Positions 25,829-34,016 of a DNA stretch of 64,000 nt are shown piece after piece. Source of the DNA: Kitasatospora sp. GAS204B. GTDB lineage: Bacteria > Actinomycetota > Actinomycetes > Streptomycetales > Streptomycetaceae. The position numbers and the translations under genes were made by a program. The DNA lies in the NCBI RefSeq assembly GCF_029892155.1, contig NZ_JARZAG010000025.1, positions 57,433 through 121,432 of the forward strand, given 5' to 3'. The notes under the pieces were generated by a model that made no database searches, was not told the origin of the DNA, and was given only the letters and a program-made list of their open reading frames with translations. The stretch's first letter is position 1. The number at the start of each line of letters is the position of its first letter.

Positions 25829-26151
25829 CCCCCCAGCCGCGTGGCGAGGATGCCACCCGCGCCCCCGACTGTCGCGAGCCCGGGCGCTGTTGGCTTCTTG
25901 CTCCGCCCCGCTGGTCAGCCAGTGGGGCGGAGCGCCGCGGCGGCCACTGTCCTTCGCGGTCCACGCAGCGGCTGCCCGGCGTGGCGGCTGGCCGAGCTCG
26001 GCGGCCAGGTGGGCGGTGATCCCCTCGTTCACCTGCCGCATGTCGGCGAGCAGCGGATCGAGCACGGTGGCGCCGGCTGTCTGCCACCTCGCCGGATGTT
26101 TGATGCCATGGTCGACGCAGGCGAGCGAATCGTCTGAGGAGAGGAGATCAC
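25829..26151. other. Intergenic region with a small-gene fossil
   Basis: This 323-base gap between the dehydrogenase and CYTH genes holds a minus-strand relic at 25976-26077 (listed separately) and, from 26101, the leader of the CYTH gene that is duplicated in inverted form at 34.5 kb. No intact gene is supported. Confidence 0.6.
25976..26077 (-). pseudogene. Relic of the 64-residue protein found at 37.6 kb
   Basis: Reading the minus strand, codons 26077-25976 give AGATVLDPLLADMRQVNE then GITAHLAAELGQPPRR. This aligns with GADATVLDPLLTDMRHLH then ERITDHLAAELGLPLRW in the intact gene at 37565-37759. No start codon or N-terminal part is recognisable, and the frame runs on without homology. It is a decayed paralogue. 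Confidence 0.75.
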
Positions 26152-26216
26152 GTGCCGATCGAGGCCGAACTGAAGGCCGTCGTCCGCGACCCCGAAGCGG
26201 TGATGGATCAGCTGGA
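26101..26216. repeat. Segment duplicated in inverted orientation at 34412-34528
   Basis: The leader and first 22 codons of the CYTH gene are almost identical to the reverse complement of 34412-34528. The similarity begins at TGATGCCATGGTCGA and stops abruptly after codons for MDQLE. Confidence 0.8.
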
Positions 26217-26712
26217 ACGCGACTGGGGGCACGGGCGCGCGCAGGTCTACCGGGACACCTACTACGACGCGCCGGACGGCTCGTTGATGCGAGCAGACCG
26301 GGAGTTGCGGATTCGCACGGTGCACAGCGACAGTGACACGCACACTGTCCTCACCTACAAGGGCGCCCGGGTGGATGACGCGTCCGGATCAAAGCCTGAG
26401 CACGAGACTCGTGTCGACGACGAGGCCGCCGCCCACGCGATCGTCCGCGGCCTGGGGTTCGTATCACGCATCGCGTTCGAGAAGCGTTGCAGGAACTACA
26501 CGAGCACGCGGCACGGCCGCGAGCTGCTGGCGACCCTGGTGCGGGTGCCCGAAATCGACGGGACCTTCTTGGAGTTGGAGACCATGGCAGGGGATGAGCG
26601 TGATCTGGTGCCAGCGCTCACCGTCGTGCGCGCGGCGCTCCAGGACCTGGGGATTGGTGACGACGACCTCACGACCGAGTTGTACACCGACGCGGTGGCA
26701 GCGGCCCGGTAG
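26152..26712 (+). CDS. CYTH domain protein (class IV adenylate cyclase/thiamine triphosphatase-like)
   Basis: This 186-residue protein begins VPIEAELKAVV with the E-x-E-x-K signature of the CYTH triphosphate tunnel. It continues with YYDAPDGSLMRADRELRIRT, HTVLTYKGARV and FEKRCRNY, alternating charged strands as expected for the tunnel wall. FLELETMAGDE supplies later acidic residues. GGAGAGGAG precedes the GTG at 26152. CYTH proteins hydrolyse or cyclise triphosphate substrates; the specific reaction cannot be told by eye. Its first 22 codons and leader are duplicated at 34.4-34.5 kb. Confidence 0.85.
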   Translation: MPIEAELKAVVRDPEAVMDQLERDWGHGRAQVYRDTYYDAPDGSLMRADRELRIRTVHSDSDTHTVLTYKGARVDDASGSKPEHETRVDDEAAAHAIVRGLGFVSRIAFEKRCRNYTSTRHGRELLATLVRVPEIDGTFLELETMAGDERDLVPALTVVRAALQDLGIGDDDLTTELYTDAVAAAR

Positions 26713-26905
26713 ACACAGGAGCGTGACGGTCACGGGGTGAGCAGTACGCGGCGCCGGAGGAGTTCGAAGCCAGCATCACAGCACCACGGTCATCGTCGCT
26801 CCCCTGTTCGTCGTCGCCAACTGATCATGCCGCACCCGCCACGGCGCACCGGAACCAGGGCACCTCGCTGGTCAGGGCGTCAGGGCGGCCCGGCATACTG
26901 ACGCG

Positions 26906-27946
26906 GTGCCGATAGCTGAAGACCCTGACCCGCGCCCCTCCGAGGAGCCGGAGCCGACAGTCGCGGACCCGTTCGACGGGCTCGTCCTGGACGAGGACTT
27001 CGTTCGCGGCGCCGACGTCAAGGAACCGGCGGCACGCACCCGGATACTCGCGGCGCGCTGGCGGCTGGAGCCGCCGGTGGATCCGGGCGGCCGCCGCTGG
27101 TCACTCGATGCCCCCGGCCCGACCCGCCCGCGTACGAAGCGGGCCGGGTTCGCGTCAAAGCTCGGTTCAGGGGTGCTGATCGCGGTCGCCGTCGCCGCCA
27201 CGGTCGTGGCCATCGGCATCGGGCCGGGCAGCGGCCTGCTCTCCCTCGGCGACTCCCCGCAGGACGTTCTGCCCTCGCACGCGCCGGGCTCACCGCGTCC
27301 GTCGACGGATGTCGCGCTGAGCGGCGGCGGGACCTCCGATGGCAGCAAGTGCGGCATGCGGGGATTCCACCGCTTCGCCCAGACGGTTACCTCCGCGCCC
27401 GCCGGCCCCGCCGCCATCGCCTTCGTCGACGGGCGGTCCGACACCCCGCCGGCGGGACCGCAACTCGCCCTCGGATCCTACGGGTTCTCCCAGGACTCGC
27501 CCGGGGATCCCGGGCACTTCACCATCGATCTCCTGCTCGGACCAGGCGCGAGTCGGTCGCTGGAGCTGTCCCCGCCGCTGGGTCCGCAGGGCGTGGCCGT
27601 GGAGATCGAGGGCCCCGACGGGCTGGTCGGCGGCGCGTACGACCTGCCGGTCAAGCTCGGCGACGGCACGGCGCACACCCCGCAGGGCAAGATCAACATC
27701 GGGTCGCCGGACGGCGCAACCGCCGAGGTGACGCTCCCCGCCCAGGCGCTCTGCCCGGGAATCGACGCCCTCGCCGTCCAGCAGCGCCTCAGCCCGCCGA
27801 TCGACTCGACGAACACCATCACCGGCCCGGCGCCCTACACGCTCACCGTCTCCCTCGCCGACCCGGCGGTCGGCGCGCTCCGACGCGCGACGCGGTCACC
27901 ACTCCAGGGCGACGTACTGAGCGCCACCAACCAGCTCCCCCAGTAG
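26906..27946 (+). CDS. SCO2583-family membrane protein
   Basis: This 346-residue protein has a cytoplasmic N-terminus carrying DPFDGLVLDEDFVRGADVKEP and AARTRILAARWR, which I recall as the signature of the SCO2583/SCO2584 family. A single membrane helix (about residues 90-108, SGVLIAVAVAATVVAIGIG) follows. An extracytoplasmic beta-rich domain contains GSYGFSQDSPGDPGHFTIDLLL and two Cys. The start is a GTG at 26906. Function is unknown. It stands alone on this strand. Confidence 0.75.
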   Translation: MPIAEDPDPRPSEEPEPTVADPFDGLVLDEDFVRGADVKEPAARTRILAARWRLEPPVDPGGRRWSLDAPGPTRPRTKRAGFASKLGSGVLIAVAVAATVVAIGIGPGSGLLSLGDSPQDVLPSHAPGSPRPSTDVALSGGGTSDGSKCGMRGFHRFAQTVTSAPAGPAAIAFVDGRSDTPPAGPQLALGSYGFSQDSPGDPGHFTIDLLLGPGASRSLELSPPLGPQGVAVEIEGPDGLVGGAYDLPVKLGDGTAHTPQGKINIGSPDGATAEVTLPAQALCPGIDALAVQQRLSPPIDSTNTITGPAPYTLTVSLADPAVGALRRATRSPLQGDVLSATNQLPQ

Positions 27947-28132
27947 CGGAGTTGGACGGACCGGACTTCCTTCCACGGCGCCTGCGATCTATCGGAGCTG
28001 CTCGGCTGACAGCCGCTTGGCGGCAGCCCGGGTCTTGCCGTTTGTGCTCTTGGTCGGCGAGGTGTCCTGTGTGCGCCGGCAGGGGATTCATGTCGGTCGA
28101 CACCGGCCGACGACCTGGCTAGGGTCGCGGGC

Positions 28133-28543
28133 GTGACGACCAAGTTGAATGATGCCGCCCGCAGGCTTCTTGACGATGTGAATCCCGCGGTGCTGGCCAC
28201 CGTGAACCCCGACGGCAGCCCGCAGACCTCGGTGGTCTGGGTCGGCCGGGACGGCGACGACCTGCTGCTCTCGTCGGCAGCCGGTCGCCGCAAGGTCACC
28301 AACGTGGAGCGCGATGCGCGGGTCAGCCTGACGGTCTACGACCGGGCCGACCCGCTGCGATACCTGGAGGTGCGCGGTACCGCGACGGTGGCCGAGGACC
28401 TGGGCCGGAAGCTGGCCGTCGCACTGGCCGAGCAGTACGAGGGGCCTGGCGCGGGCGAAGAGTACCTGGAACTGCCGCCGGAGGTGGTGCGGGTGGTCGT
28501 CAGGATCACCCCGCAGCGGCTGGTCGGCACCTTCGCCGACTGA
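28133..28543 (+). CDS. PPOX-class (pyridoxamine 5'-phosphate oxidase-like) flavin/F420-dependent protein
   Basis: This 136-residue split-barrel protein reads NPAVLATVNPDGSPQTSVVWVGRDGDDLLLSS. The following GRRKVTNVERDARVSLTVYD and YLEVRGTATV complete the pattern of actinobacterial PPOX enzymes that use F420 or FMN. The start GTG is at 28133. It is probably a homodimeric oxidoreductase of unknown substrate. Confidence 0.88.
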   Translation: MTTKLNDAARRLLDDVNPAVLATVNPDGSPQTSVVWVGRDGDDLLLSSAAGRRKVTNVERDARVSLTVYDRADPLRYLEVRGTATVAEDLGRKLAVALAEQYEGPGAGEEYLELPPEVVRVVVRITPQRLVGTFAD

Positions 28544-28650
28544 CTGATCGGTTCAAGGCGAGAGAGCCCGCAGTCTTGTGCCTGGCGATGGACCGGTCCG
28601 TCCCCGCCTGACTGGTGCCGGCCGGGCGTGGCCCCGCGCCTCTCGTTCGT

Positions 28651-29211
28651 TCAGTGCCCCAGGAGTTCGGCGAAGCGGTCCAGCGCACGATCGGTGCGGT
28701 GGCGGTCGCCGGTGGCCGTGAGATCGAACAGCAGGCCCCGGATGACGGCCATGACCAACGTGGGCGTGACGGTGTCGTCAGGACCGGTGGAGACGTCCCG
28801 GAACGTGGCACCGAGAGTGTCGAACCAGTCGGTGATCGCCTGGCCTTGGTCGGGGTAGTTCTCGGGGTGGACCAGGCCGTCGGCGTGCACCTCGAAGAAC
28901 AGCCGGACGAACGGTGCACGTTCGTCCGCGCTGATCCACGCCCAGATGCCGCGCAGCCGCTCCTGCACGGAGCCCGTCGCCGCCGGAAGGTGCTCGGCCA
29001 GGCGTGTCGCACCTCGGCGGCGGGCCTCGGCGAGGACCGCGGCGACCAACTCCTGTTTGCTGCCGAAGTCGTAGAGCAGCATCCGGGGGCTGGTGTCGAG
29101 GGCTGTGGCCAGCGGACGCAGGCTCAGCCCGGCCAGCCCGTGCGTCAGCACGTAGTCGGTCGCCCGTGCCAGCGTGCGCTCGCGCCGGGCGGGATCTGCG
29201 GGTCGCCCCAC
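28651..29211 (-). CDS. TetR family regulator
   Basis: This 186-residue regulator has the N-terminal helix-turn-helix in GLAGLSLRPLATALDTSPRMLLYDFGSKQELVAAVLAEA (about 26-66). A helical ligand-binding domain carries DWFDTLGATFRDV and the dimer helix LVMAVIRGLLFDLTATG. AGAGGAG precedes the GTG at 29211. It is divergent from a patatin-like gene, with a long perfect inverted repeat between them, so it probably represses that gene and itself. Confidence 0.88.
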   Translation of the reverse strand: MGRPADPARRERTLARATDYVLTHGLAGLSLRPLATALDTSPRMLLYDFGSKQELVAAVLAEARRRGATRLAEHLPAATGSVQERLRGIWAWISADERAPFVRLFFEVHADGLVHPENYPDQGQAITDWFDTLGATFRDVSTGPDDTVTPTLVMAVIRGLLFDLTATGDRHRTDRALDRFAELLGH

Positions 29212-29238
29212 GGTGGATCTCCTCTCAGCGGCTCGGAA

Positions 29239-29278
29239 TTGAAACAGCGTCAGCGAGTATATGGTACGACTGTTTCAA
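29239..29278. promoter_or_regulatory. Inverted repeat between tetR and patatin gene
   Basis: TTGAAACAG at 29239-29247 is exactly complementary to CTGTTTCAA at 29270-29278 with a 22-base spacer. The right arm ends 18 bases before the patatin start codon. It is a plausible operator for the divergent TetR protein. Confidence 0.55.
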
Positions 29279-29296
29279 TAACGAGGGGAGACCACT

Positions 29297-30145
29297 GTGC
29301 ACACCTTCGACCGAGCACTCGTGCTGGGCCCCGGAAGTCACGTCGGCACGGCCTGGATGGCCGGGCTGGCTTACGGGTTGCGCCGCGACGGCGTGGATCT
29401 GGGCGAGGCCGACCTGATCGTCGGCACGTCGGCCGGCGCGATCGTCGGCGCGCTGCTCGCCACCGGCCAGGACCCGGGGCGGCTCGCGACCTCGCATCGC
29501 CAGCCCGCTCACCGGCTCAAGGCGGACCCCGCGCGGATGGGCGCGGTGTTCGCCGTGCTGGGCGACCGCAGTCTGGATCCCGGCGAGGCCAGGCGCCGTG
29601 TCGGCCGGCTCGCGCTCGACGGCACCGACCCCCAGGCCGATGAGGCGCTGATCGCGGGGCGCGCCGCCTTGATCGGTGCGGACGCGTGGCCGGAGCGGCG
29701 ACTGCTGATCACCGCCGTGGACGCGACCACCGGTGAGCCCGCGGTGTGGGACCGCGCCAGTGGCGTGCCGTTGGTGCACGCGGTGGCGGCGAGCAGCGCC
29801 TTCCCCGGGGCCGCGCCGCCCGTTGCCATCGACGGCCGGCGGTACATGGACGGCGCGCTGCGGTCGGGCACCAACGCCGACCTCGCGGCCGGCGCCCGCA
29901 CACTGGTCGTGGTCGAGCCGATGGCGCACCTGTTTCCCCGCGAGGCACTCGACCAGCAACTGGCGGCCGTGGGGGCGGACAGCGTGGTGACCATCGGCCC
30001 CGATCCGGCCTCGGTCCGCGCTTTCGGCTCGGACCCGGGCGACCTGGCGGCTTGGGAACCGGCCTACCGGGCGGGGCTCCGCCAGGCCGGCGATCTCGGC
30101 GGGCAGCTCCGCTCCATGTGGAGGGCGGAGGCCGACGCGGGCTGA
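29297..30145 (+). CDS. Patatin-like phospholipase
   Basis: This 282-residue hydrolase begins RALVLGPGSHVGTAWMAGL, the glycine-rich oxyanion loop. It has the nucleophile elbow GTSAG (S45) and the dyad Asp in YMDGALRSGTNADLAAG. No signal peptide is present, so it acts in the cytoplasm or on the inner face of the membrane. The start is a GTG at 29297 with GGGGAG upstream. Regulation by the divergent TetR protein is inferred from the inverted repeat. Confidence 0.88.
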   Translation: MHTFDRALVLGPGSHVGTAWMAGLAYGLRRDGVDLGEADLIVGTSAGAIVGALLATGQDPGRLATSHRQPAHRLKADPARMGAVFAVLGDRSLDPGEARRRVGRLALDGTDPQADEALIAGRAALIGADAWPERRLLITAVDATTGEPAVWDRASGVPLVHAVAASSAFPGAAPPVAIDGRRYMDGALRSGTNADLAAGARTLVVVEPMAHLFPREALDQQLAAVGADSVVTIGPDPASVRAFGSDPGDLAAWEPAYRAGLRQAGDLGGQLRSMWRAEADAG

Positions 30146-30285
30146 CTGCCGATCAGGTCGGTGATGCGCGACCGAAGTTCACCACCAGCTCGAAGCAGAT
30201 CGCCACGCCAATCTGCGCGACCTCATACTCCGGCTCGGACCCCGGCCGCCATCTCCGCGGCACCGCCCACGACTTCGCGCGAAAC

Positions 30286-30328
30286 GACGCCCGCCGTCGC
30301 GACAAGGCTTGTCGCGACGGCGGGCGTC
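30286..30328. terminator. Long perfect hairpin between convergent genes
   Basis: A 21-base arm at 30286-30306 (GACGCCCGCCGTCGCGACAAG split as two halves) is exactly complementary to 30308-30328 around a single central G. It lies between the patatin and MFS genes, which converge, and should stop transcripts from both sides. Confidence 0.8.
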
Positions 30329-30360
30329 CCGGTCCGTGCCGTCCCGGTTCGGTACGTGCG

Positions 30361-31710
30361 TCAGCTGTGCGAGCGCGCGGTGCGGGCGGCCTGGGCGAGG
30401 TCCAGGTGGGTGGTCTCCGGGGCCAGGAAGTGGGAGATCAGGCCGCCGAGGGCGAGGACACCGGCGCCCGTCCACATCACGAACTGGACGCCGAAGTGGT
30501 TGAGGCCGATCGGCAGCAGGAAGGTGCCGATGGCGGCGCCGACGCGGCTCATGGCGGCGGCGAAGCCCACGCCGGTGGTCCGGATGGAGGTCGGGAAGAC
30601 CTCCAGTGGGTAAACCGCCGTCAGCGCACTGGACATGGCGTTCAGGAAGATGAAGAAGAGGAAGCCGATGACGACGACCGGGGTGGAGCTCGGCCACAGC
30701 GCGACCACCGCCAGGCTCGCCGCAGTGATCCAGAACGGCGGGATCAGCAGCTTGCGGCGGCCGATCCGGTCGACGACCGCGGTCCCGAGGGCGACGCCCA
30801 GCACGGCGGTGACCGAGTAGACCAGCAGCGCCATGGTGGCGTCGCTGCCCAGACCGAGGGCGTCGAAGACCTTCGACCAGAACGTGCCGATCGCGAAGTA
30901 GGGCAGCACCAGGAAGGCCCAGAAGGCGCTGGAGAAGACGGTGCTGCGGATGTGCTCGCGACTGAACAGGGCGCGGAAGCTGTCCTTGGTCTCGCCGTCG
31001 GCGACCTCGGCCTCGACGTCGATCTCCATGCCGTACCTGGCGATCAGCTCCTCGGCCTCCGCGCGGCGGCCCTTGCTCAGCAGCCAGCGCGCCGACTCCG
31101 GGACGCCGCCGCGCAGCGCCAGACAGGCCACGGCGATGATCGCGCTGCTGCCGAGCGTCCAGCGCCAGCCGCCGTTCACGTCGGCCAGGGCCGCGCCGAC
31201 GATGGTGGCGACCATGTAGCCGACGTACCAGCTGACTTCCAGACTGGCCAGCAGGCGGCCGCGGTTGCGGCTGGGGGCGTACTCGGAGAGCAGCGGGGCG
31301 CCGATCGCGTACTCGCCGCCGATGGCGATGCCCATGATCAGCCGGATCACGAACAGTTGCACGCCGTCCACGACGAAGAACTGGGCGATCGATCCGATGA
31401 GGAAGACCACCATGTCGATGAGGAAGATCGGGCGCCGCCCGAGCTTGTCGGCCAGCCAGCCGAAGACCGGGCCGCCGACGAAGATGCCGATCAGCGGGGA
31501 GGCGCCGATCAGGCCCTGCCACAGCGTGGAGACGTGCAGGGCGGTGGTCAGCGCGGCGAGGGCCATGCCGATGCCGCCGATGATGTAGCCGTCGAGGCCC
31601 TCACCGATCTGGGTGGCGAGCTTCAGCTTGAGCAGTAGCCGCTTGCGGTCGCGATCGGCAACGGAGAGCTGGGGCGGGGTCGTTCGTTCGCCGACGGGCG
31701 TCGTTGCCAT
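30361..31710 (-). CDS. MFS transporter, sugar/organic-acid porter type
   Basis: This 449-residue protein has twelve predicted membrane helices. The MFS loop motif GWLADKLGRRPIFLIDM follows helix 2, and a matching VVDRIGRRKLLIPPFW lies in the second half. VPESARWLLSKGRRAEAEELI in the central loop is typical of sugar-porter and metabolite:H+ symporter members. The N-terminal 30 residues are charged and cytoplasmic. Operator site C, identical in form to those at the aldehyde dehydrogenase and fae loci, lies 135-164 bases upstream. It is therefore probably the uptake system for that pathway's substrate. Confidence 0.88.
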   Translation of the reverse strand: MATTPVGERTTPPQLSVADRDRKRLLLKLKLATQIGEGLDGYIIGGIGMALAALTTALHVSTLWQGLIGASPLIGIFVGGPVFGWLADKLGRRPIFLIDMVVFLIGSIAQFFVVDGVQLFVIRLIMGIAIGGEYAIGAPLLSEYAPSRNRGRLLASLEVSWYVGYMVATIVGAALADVNGGWRWTLGSSAIIAVACLALRGGVPESARWLLSKGRRAEAEELIARYGMEIDVEAEVADGETKDSFRALFSREHIRSTVFSSAFWAFLVLPYFAIGTFWSKVFDALGLGSDATMALLVYSVTAVLGVALGTAVVDRIGRRKLLIPPFWITAASLAVVALWPSSTPVVVIGFLFFIFLNAMSSALTAVYPLEVFPTSIRTTGVGFAAAMSRVGAAIGTFLLPIGLNHFGVQFVMWTGAGVLALGGLISHFLAPETTHLDLAQAARTARSHS

Positions 31711-31844
31711 GTCAGTTCCTTGTCATCAGATGTTCAGTGGCCCGCGGTAGCTCTGGGCGGACGGTGGCGCGAGGCGCGGGCTGGCCATCCGGGGCAGGCA
31801 TGAACCTACGGTCGGGCGTTGCGGAGAACAAGGAAGGTCTGCAG

Positions 31845-31874
31845 ATCGCAACCATGGTTGTGCCAGCGACAACC
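31845..31874 (+). promoter_or_regulatory. Operator site C (IclR-type, copy 3 of 3)
   Basis: The site reads ATCGCAACCATGGTTG, then TGCCAG, then CGACAACC. It agrees with site B at all but two positions and with site A at 22 or more. It is upstream of the MFS gene and 8 kb from the regulator, showing that this transporter belongs to the IclR regulon. Confidence 0.75.
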
Positions 31875-31894
31875 CGCCTGCGCGGCACGCTGTA

Positions 31895-31942
<48 letters not shown>

Positions 31943-31970
31943 AAGAACGGCGCCCCTGAAGAACAGGGCG

Positions 31971-32720
31971 TCAGCGCATGCCACCGGAAGCGAGGATGAC
32001 GTCCCCGGTGATCCAGCGCGCGTCGTCGGAGGCCAGGAAGGCCACCAGCGGGCCGTAGTCGTCGGGGGTGCCCGTGCGGCCCAGGGGAGTGGCGGCGATC
32101 GCCTGCGCTTCTTGATCCGACCCGGCGTATCCCATGGCCCTGCTGCCCTCGGTGTCCGACGGGCCGGGCATGATCGCGTTGACACGGATGCCGCGCGGGC
32201 CCAGTTCCTTGGCCGCAACGATGGTGAAGGCGTTGACGGCGCTCTTGGACGCGACGTAGAGCGAGGCGTACGGAGGGTGGGTGACCGTGCCGGCCGTCGA
32301 GACGTTGATGATCGACGCGGCCGCGATGTCGTCCTGCGCGGCCAAGGCCTGGGTGGTGAGGATGGTGCCCAGGAGGTTCGTGGTCATCTCACGCTGGAAC
32401 TCGTCCTCGGTGATGTCCGACAGCGGTGCGAAGTTGACGACGGCCGCATTGTTCACCAGCACGTCGACCGGGCCGTACGCCTCGCGCGCCCGGTCGAACA
32501 GACGGCGCACGTCGTCGCTGCTGGCCACGTCCGCCTGGACCGCCATCGCCCGGCCGCCGTTGGCGGTGATGCCCGTGACGACTCGCTCGGCGCCCTGCGC
32601 ATCCGTCCGGTAGTTCACCACGACGGCTGTGCCGGTCTCGGCCAGGGCCTGGGCGATCCCCGCGCCCAGGCCCTTCGATGCACCTGTGACGATCGCCGTA
32701 CGTGCGTTGTTGCTGCTCAC
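31971..32720 (-). CDS. SDR family oxidoreductase (FabG-like)
   Basis: This 249-residue SDR has TGASKGLGAGIA as cofactor loop, NNAAV, catalytic Ser in IINVSTAGTV, Y-x-x-x-K in YVASKSA, and the tail WITGDVILASGGMR. It is divergent from an HxlR regulator with short inverted repeats in the gap, a common arrangement for quinone- or aldehyde-responsive oxidoreductases. The substrate is unknown. Confidence 0.88.
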   Translation of the reverse strand: MSSNNARTAIVTGASKGLGAGIAQALAETGTAVVVNYRTDAQGAERVVTGITANGGRAMAVQADVASSDDVRRLFDRAREAYGPVDVLVNNAAVVNFAPLSDITEDEFQREMTTNLLGTILTTQALAAQDDIAAASIINVSTAGTVTHPPYASLYVASKSAVNAFTIVAAKELGPRGIRVNAIMPGPSDTEGSRAMGYAGSDQEAQAIAATPLGRTGTPDDYGPLVAFLASDDARWITGDVILASGGMR

Positions 32721-32772
32721 AGTGACTCCTTGGAACGTTGGTGCGTGCAGAAGTCACCGTAGGAAAGCTGAT

Positions 32773-32794
32773 TACTATTGGGAAGTACATACTT
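32773..32794. promoter_or_regulatory. HxlR-type operator candidate
   Basis: Half-sites TACT (32773-32776), AGTA (32784-32787) and TACT (32790-32793) occur together. They form TACT-N7-AGTA and the palindrome AAGTACATACTT (32783-32794). The element lies in the AT-richer gap between the SDR and HxlR genes, 18 bases before the HxlR start. Confidence 0.5.
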
Positions 32795-32811
32795 TTTTGT
32801 AAGCTGCTGGC

Positions 32812-33210
32812 ATGTTGGAAACAGAGCAGGTCGCGACGGCCGCCAGGCTCCTGGCCCATGACACCTTCGACAACAAGTGCCCGCTCAGGCCGATCATCGA
32901 TCAGACGACGAGCCGCTGGGCGACGCTGATCGTGTCGGCCCTCATCGCCGGCCCGCACCGCTTCGCGCAGCTGCACGCGCGAGTCGGTGGCATCAGCCAG
33001 AAGATGCTGTCGCAGAACCTCAAAGCGCTGGCCCGGGCCGGACTTGTCGCCCGCCAGGTCGCGCCCACCAACCCGCCCCAGGTCACCTACAGCCTGACGG
33101 AACTCGGCACCAGCCTGGCCGGACCGCTGACCGATCTCATCCGCTGGTTCGGCCGGCACGGAGACGAGCTCCTCGCCGCTCAGGAGCACTACGACAGCCA
33201 TCTTGCCTGA
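32812..33210 (+). CDS. HxlR family transcriptional regulator
   Basis: This 132-residue winged-helix protein contains the HxlR core: CPLRPIIDQTTSRWATLIVSALIAGPHRFAQLHARVGGISQKMLSQNLKALARAGLV. It ends in YSLTELGTSLAGPLTDLIRW. The Cys near the N-terminus (C23) is in the place of the redox-sensing Cys of YodB/HypR-type members. It is divergent from the SDR gene it probably regulates. Confidence 0.88.
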   Translation: MLETEQVATAARLLAHDTFDNKCPLRPIIDQTTSRWATLIVSALIAGPHRFAQLHARVGGISQKMLSQNLKALARAGLVARQVAPTNPPQVTYSLTELGTSLAGPLTDLIRWFGRHGDELLAAQEHYDSHLA

Positions 33211-33618
33211 CCTGACCCTGGCCAACGCGACAGCGGAAGAGGCCATCGACGCCATGATCCGCGAACCGGCCGAGGCCGAGTCGCACAATCGGCTTGCCTT
33301 CGCCGCCGTCTGGCGCGTGCTGGCCGGGACCACCGTCCCGAAGCGAACACGAGCTGACCGAACGTCAGGAAGAAGCAGGCATGAGCAACACCACACCCAC
33401 CAGCGGCTCGCCGAGCACGGCACGGTCGTGCTCGGCGGCCGCGACCCGGACAAGCTCCGCGCGGTTGAGGCGGAGATCGCCGCACGGCCCGGCGGCCGCA
33501 CGGTCTCCGTCGTGGCGGACCTGTCGGACCCCGCGGACCTATCGGACACCGTATGCAGGCGTTGCCGGTCAGCCGATCGGTGCCCAGCGCGACAGTTCCC
33601 GATACCCCCTGGGAGCGG
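33211..33618. other. Decayed region after hxlR
   Basis: This gap of about 400 bases contains no intact gene. The first 170 bases include an open stretch (AIDAMIREPAEAESHNRLAF) that I do not recognise. The rest is the broken SDR listed separately. Confidence 0.5.
33381..33553 (+). pseudogene. Short-chain dehydrogenase with internal deletion
   Basis: An ATG at 33381 with GGAAGAAG upstream opens MSNTTPT. The SDR-like sequence RLAEHGTVVLGGRDPDKLRAVE, then VSVVADLSDPADLSDTV, then appears in another reading frame. The nucleotide-binding loop that should lie between is missing, and homology ends after about 50 codons. It is a frameshifted, truncated relic. Confidence 0.75.
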
Positions 33619-33948
33619 TCAGATGGTCCAGTCGATCGGGTAGTTGACGATGGGGATGAAGGTGACGCCGGCCTTCTCGGTTATCGCCCGGGCATCCACG
33701 GTCATCTCCTTGAGCCGGCTCATCTGCTCCGCGTGCTCCTCGGACTCCCAGACGCTGACGTTGACCAGGGAACCGTCGGGCGAGGTCGCCCAGTGGTAGC
33801 TGATCAGGCCGGGCAGTGCCTTGATGGCCGGAATCAGGAAGCCGCTGATCGCCGCGGTCGCCGCCTGAACTTCCGGGAACCGGGCGGGATCGAAGTTGCC
33901 GCGTGAGACGCGGACGACTGCGGTCGAGGGGATCGAGTCGGCGGTCAT
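33619..33948 (-). CDS. Antibiotic biosynthesis monooxygenase (ABM) domain protein
   Basis: This 109-residue single-domain dimeric alpha-beta barrel reads AVVRVSRGNFDPARFPEV, then LPGLISYHWATSPDGSLVNVSVWESEEHAEQMS. This is the usual ABM pattern with the W-E-S/x-x-E-H-A block. The gene is divergent from the remains of a TetR regulator, with an inverted repeat between. The enzyme looks complete, the regulator does not. Confidence 0.82.
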   Translation of the reverse strand: MTADSIPSTAVVRVSRGNFDPARFPEVQAATAAISGFLIPAIKALPGLISYHWATSPDGSLVNVSVWESEEHAEQMSRLKEMTVDARAITEKAGVTFIPIVNYPIDWTI

Positions 33949-33971
33949 GGAAGTCCCTGGGGTTGTTTACC

Positions 33972-33990
33972 TTCTGATGGACCGTCAGAA
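33972..33990. promoter_or_regulatory. TTCTGA-N7-TCAGAA operator candidate
   Basis: TTCTGA at 33972-33977 and TCAGAA at 33985-33990 form an inverted repeat around the probable promoter of the ABM gene and upstream of the truncated TetR frame. It may be an orphan operator. Confidence 0.5.
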
Positions 33991-34016
33991 TATGATGCCC
34001 GCCAGGAGGGTACGGA

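Noticed and set aside
30146..30285. Possible short minus-strand coding fragment before the terminator
   Set aside because: A readable stretch exists but has no start, no family and lies between convergent genes.
33381..33647. Programmed frameshift restoring an SDR gene
   Set aside because: The nucleotide-binding loop is absent altogether and homology ends early, so no frameshift would restore an enzyme.
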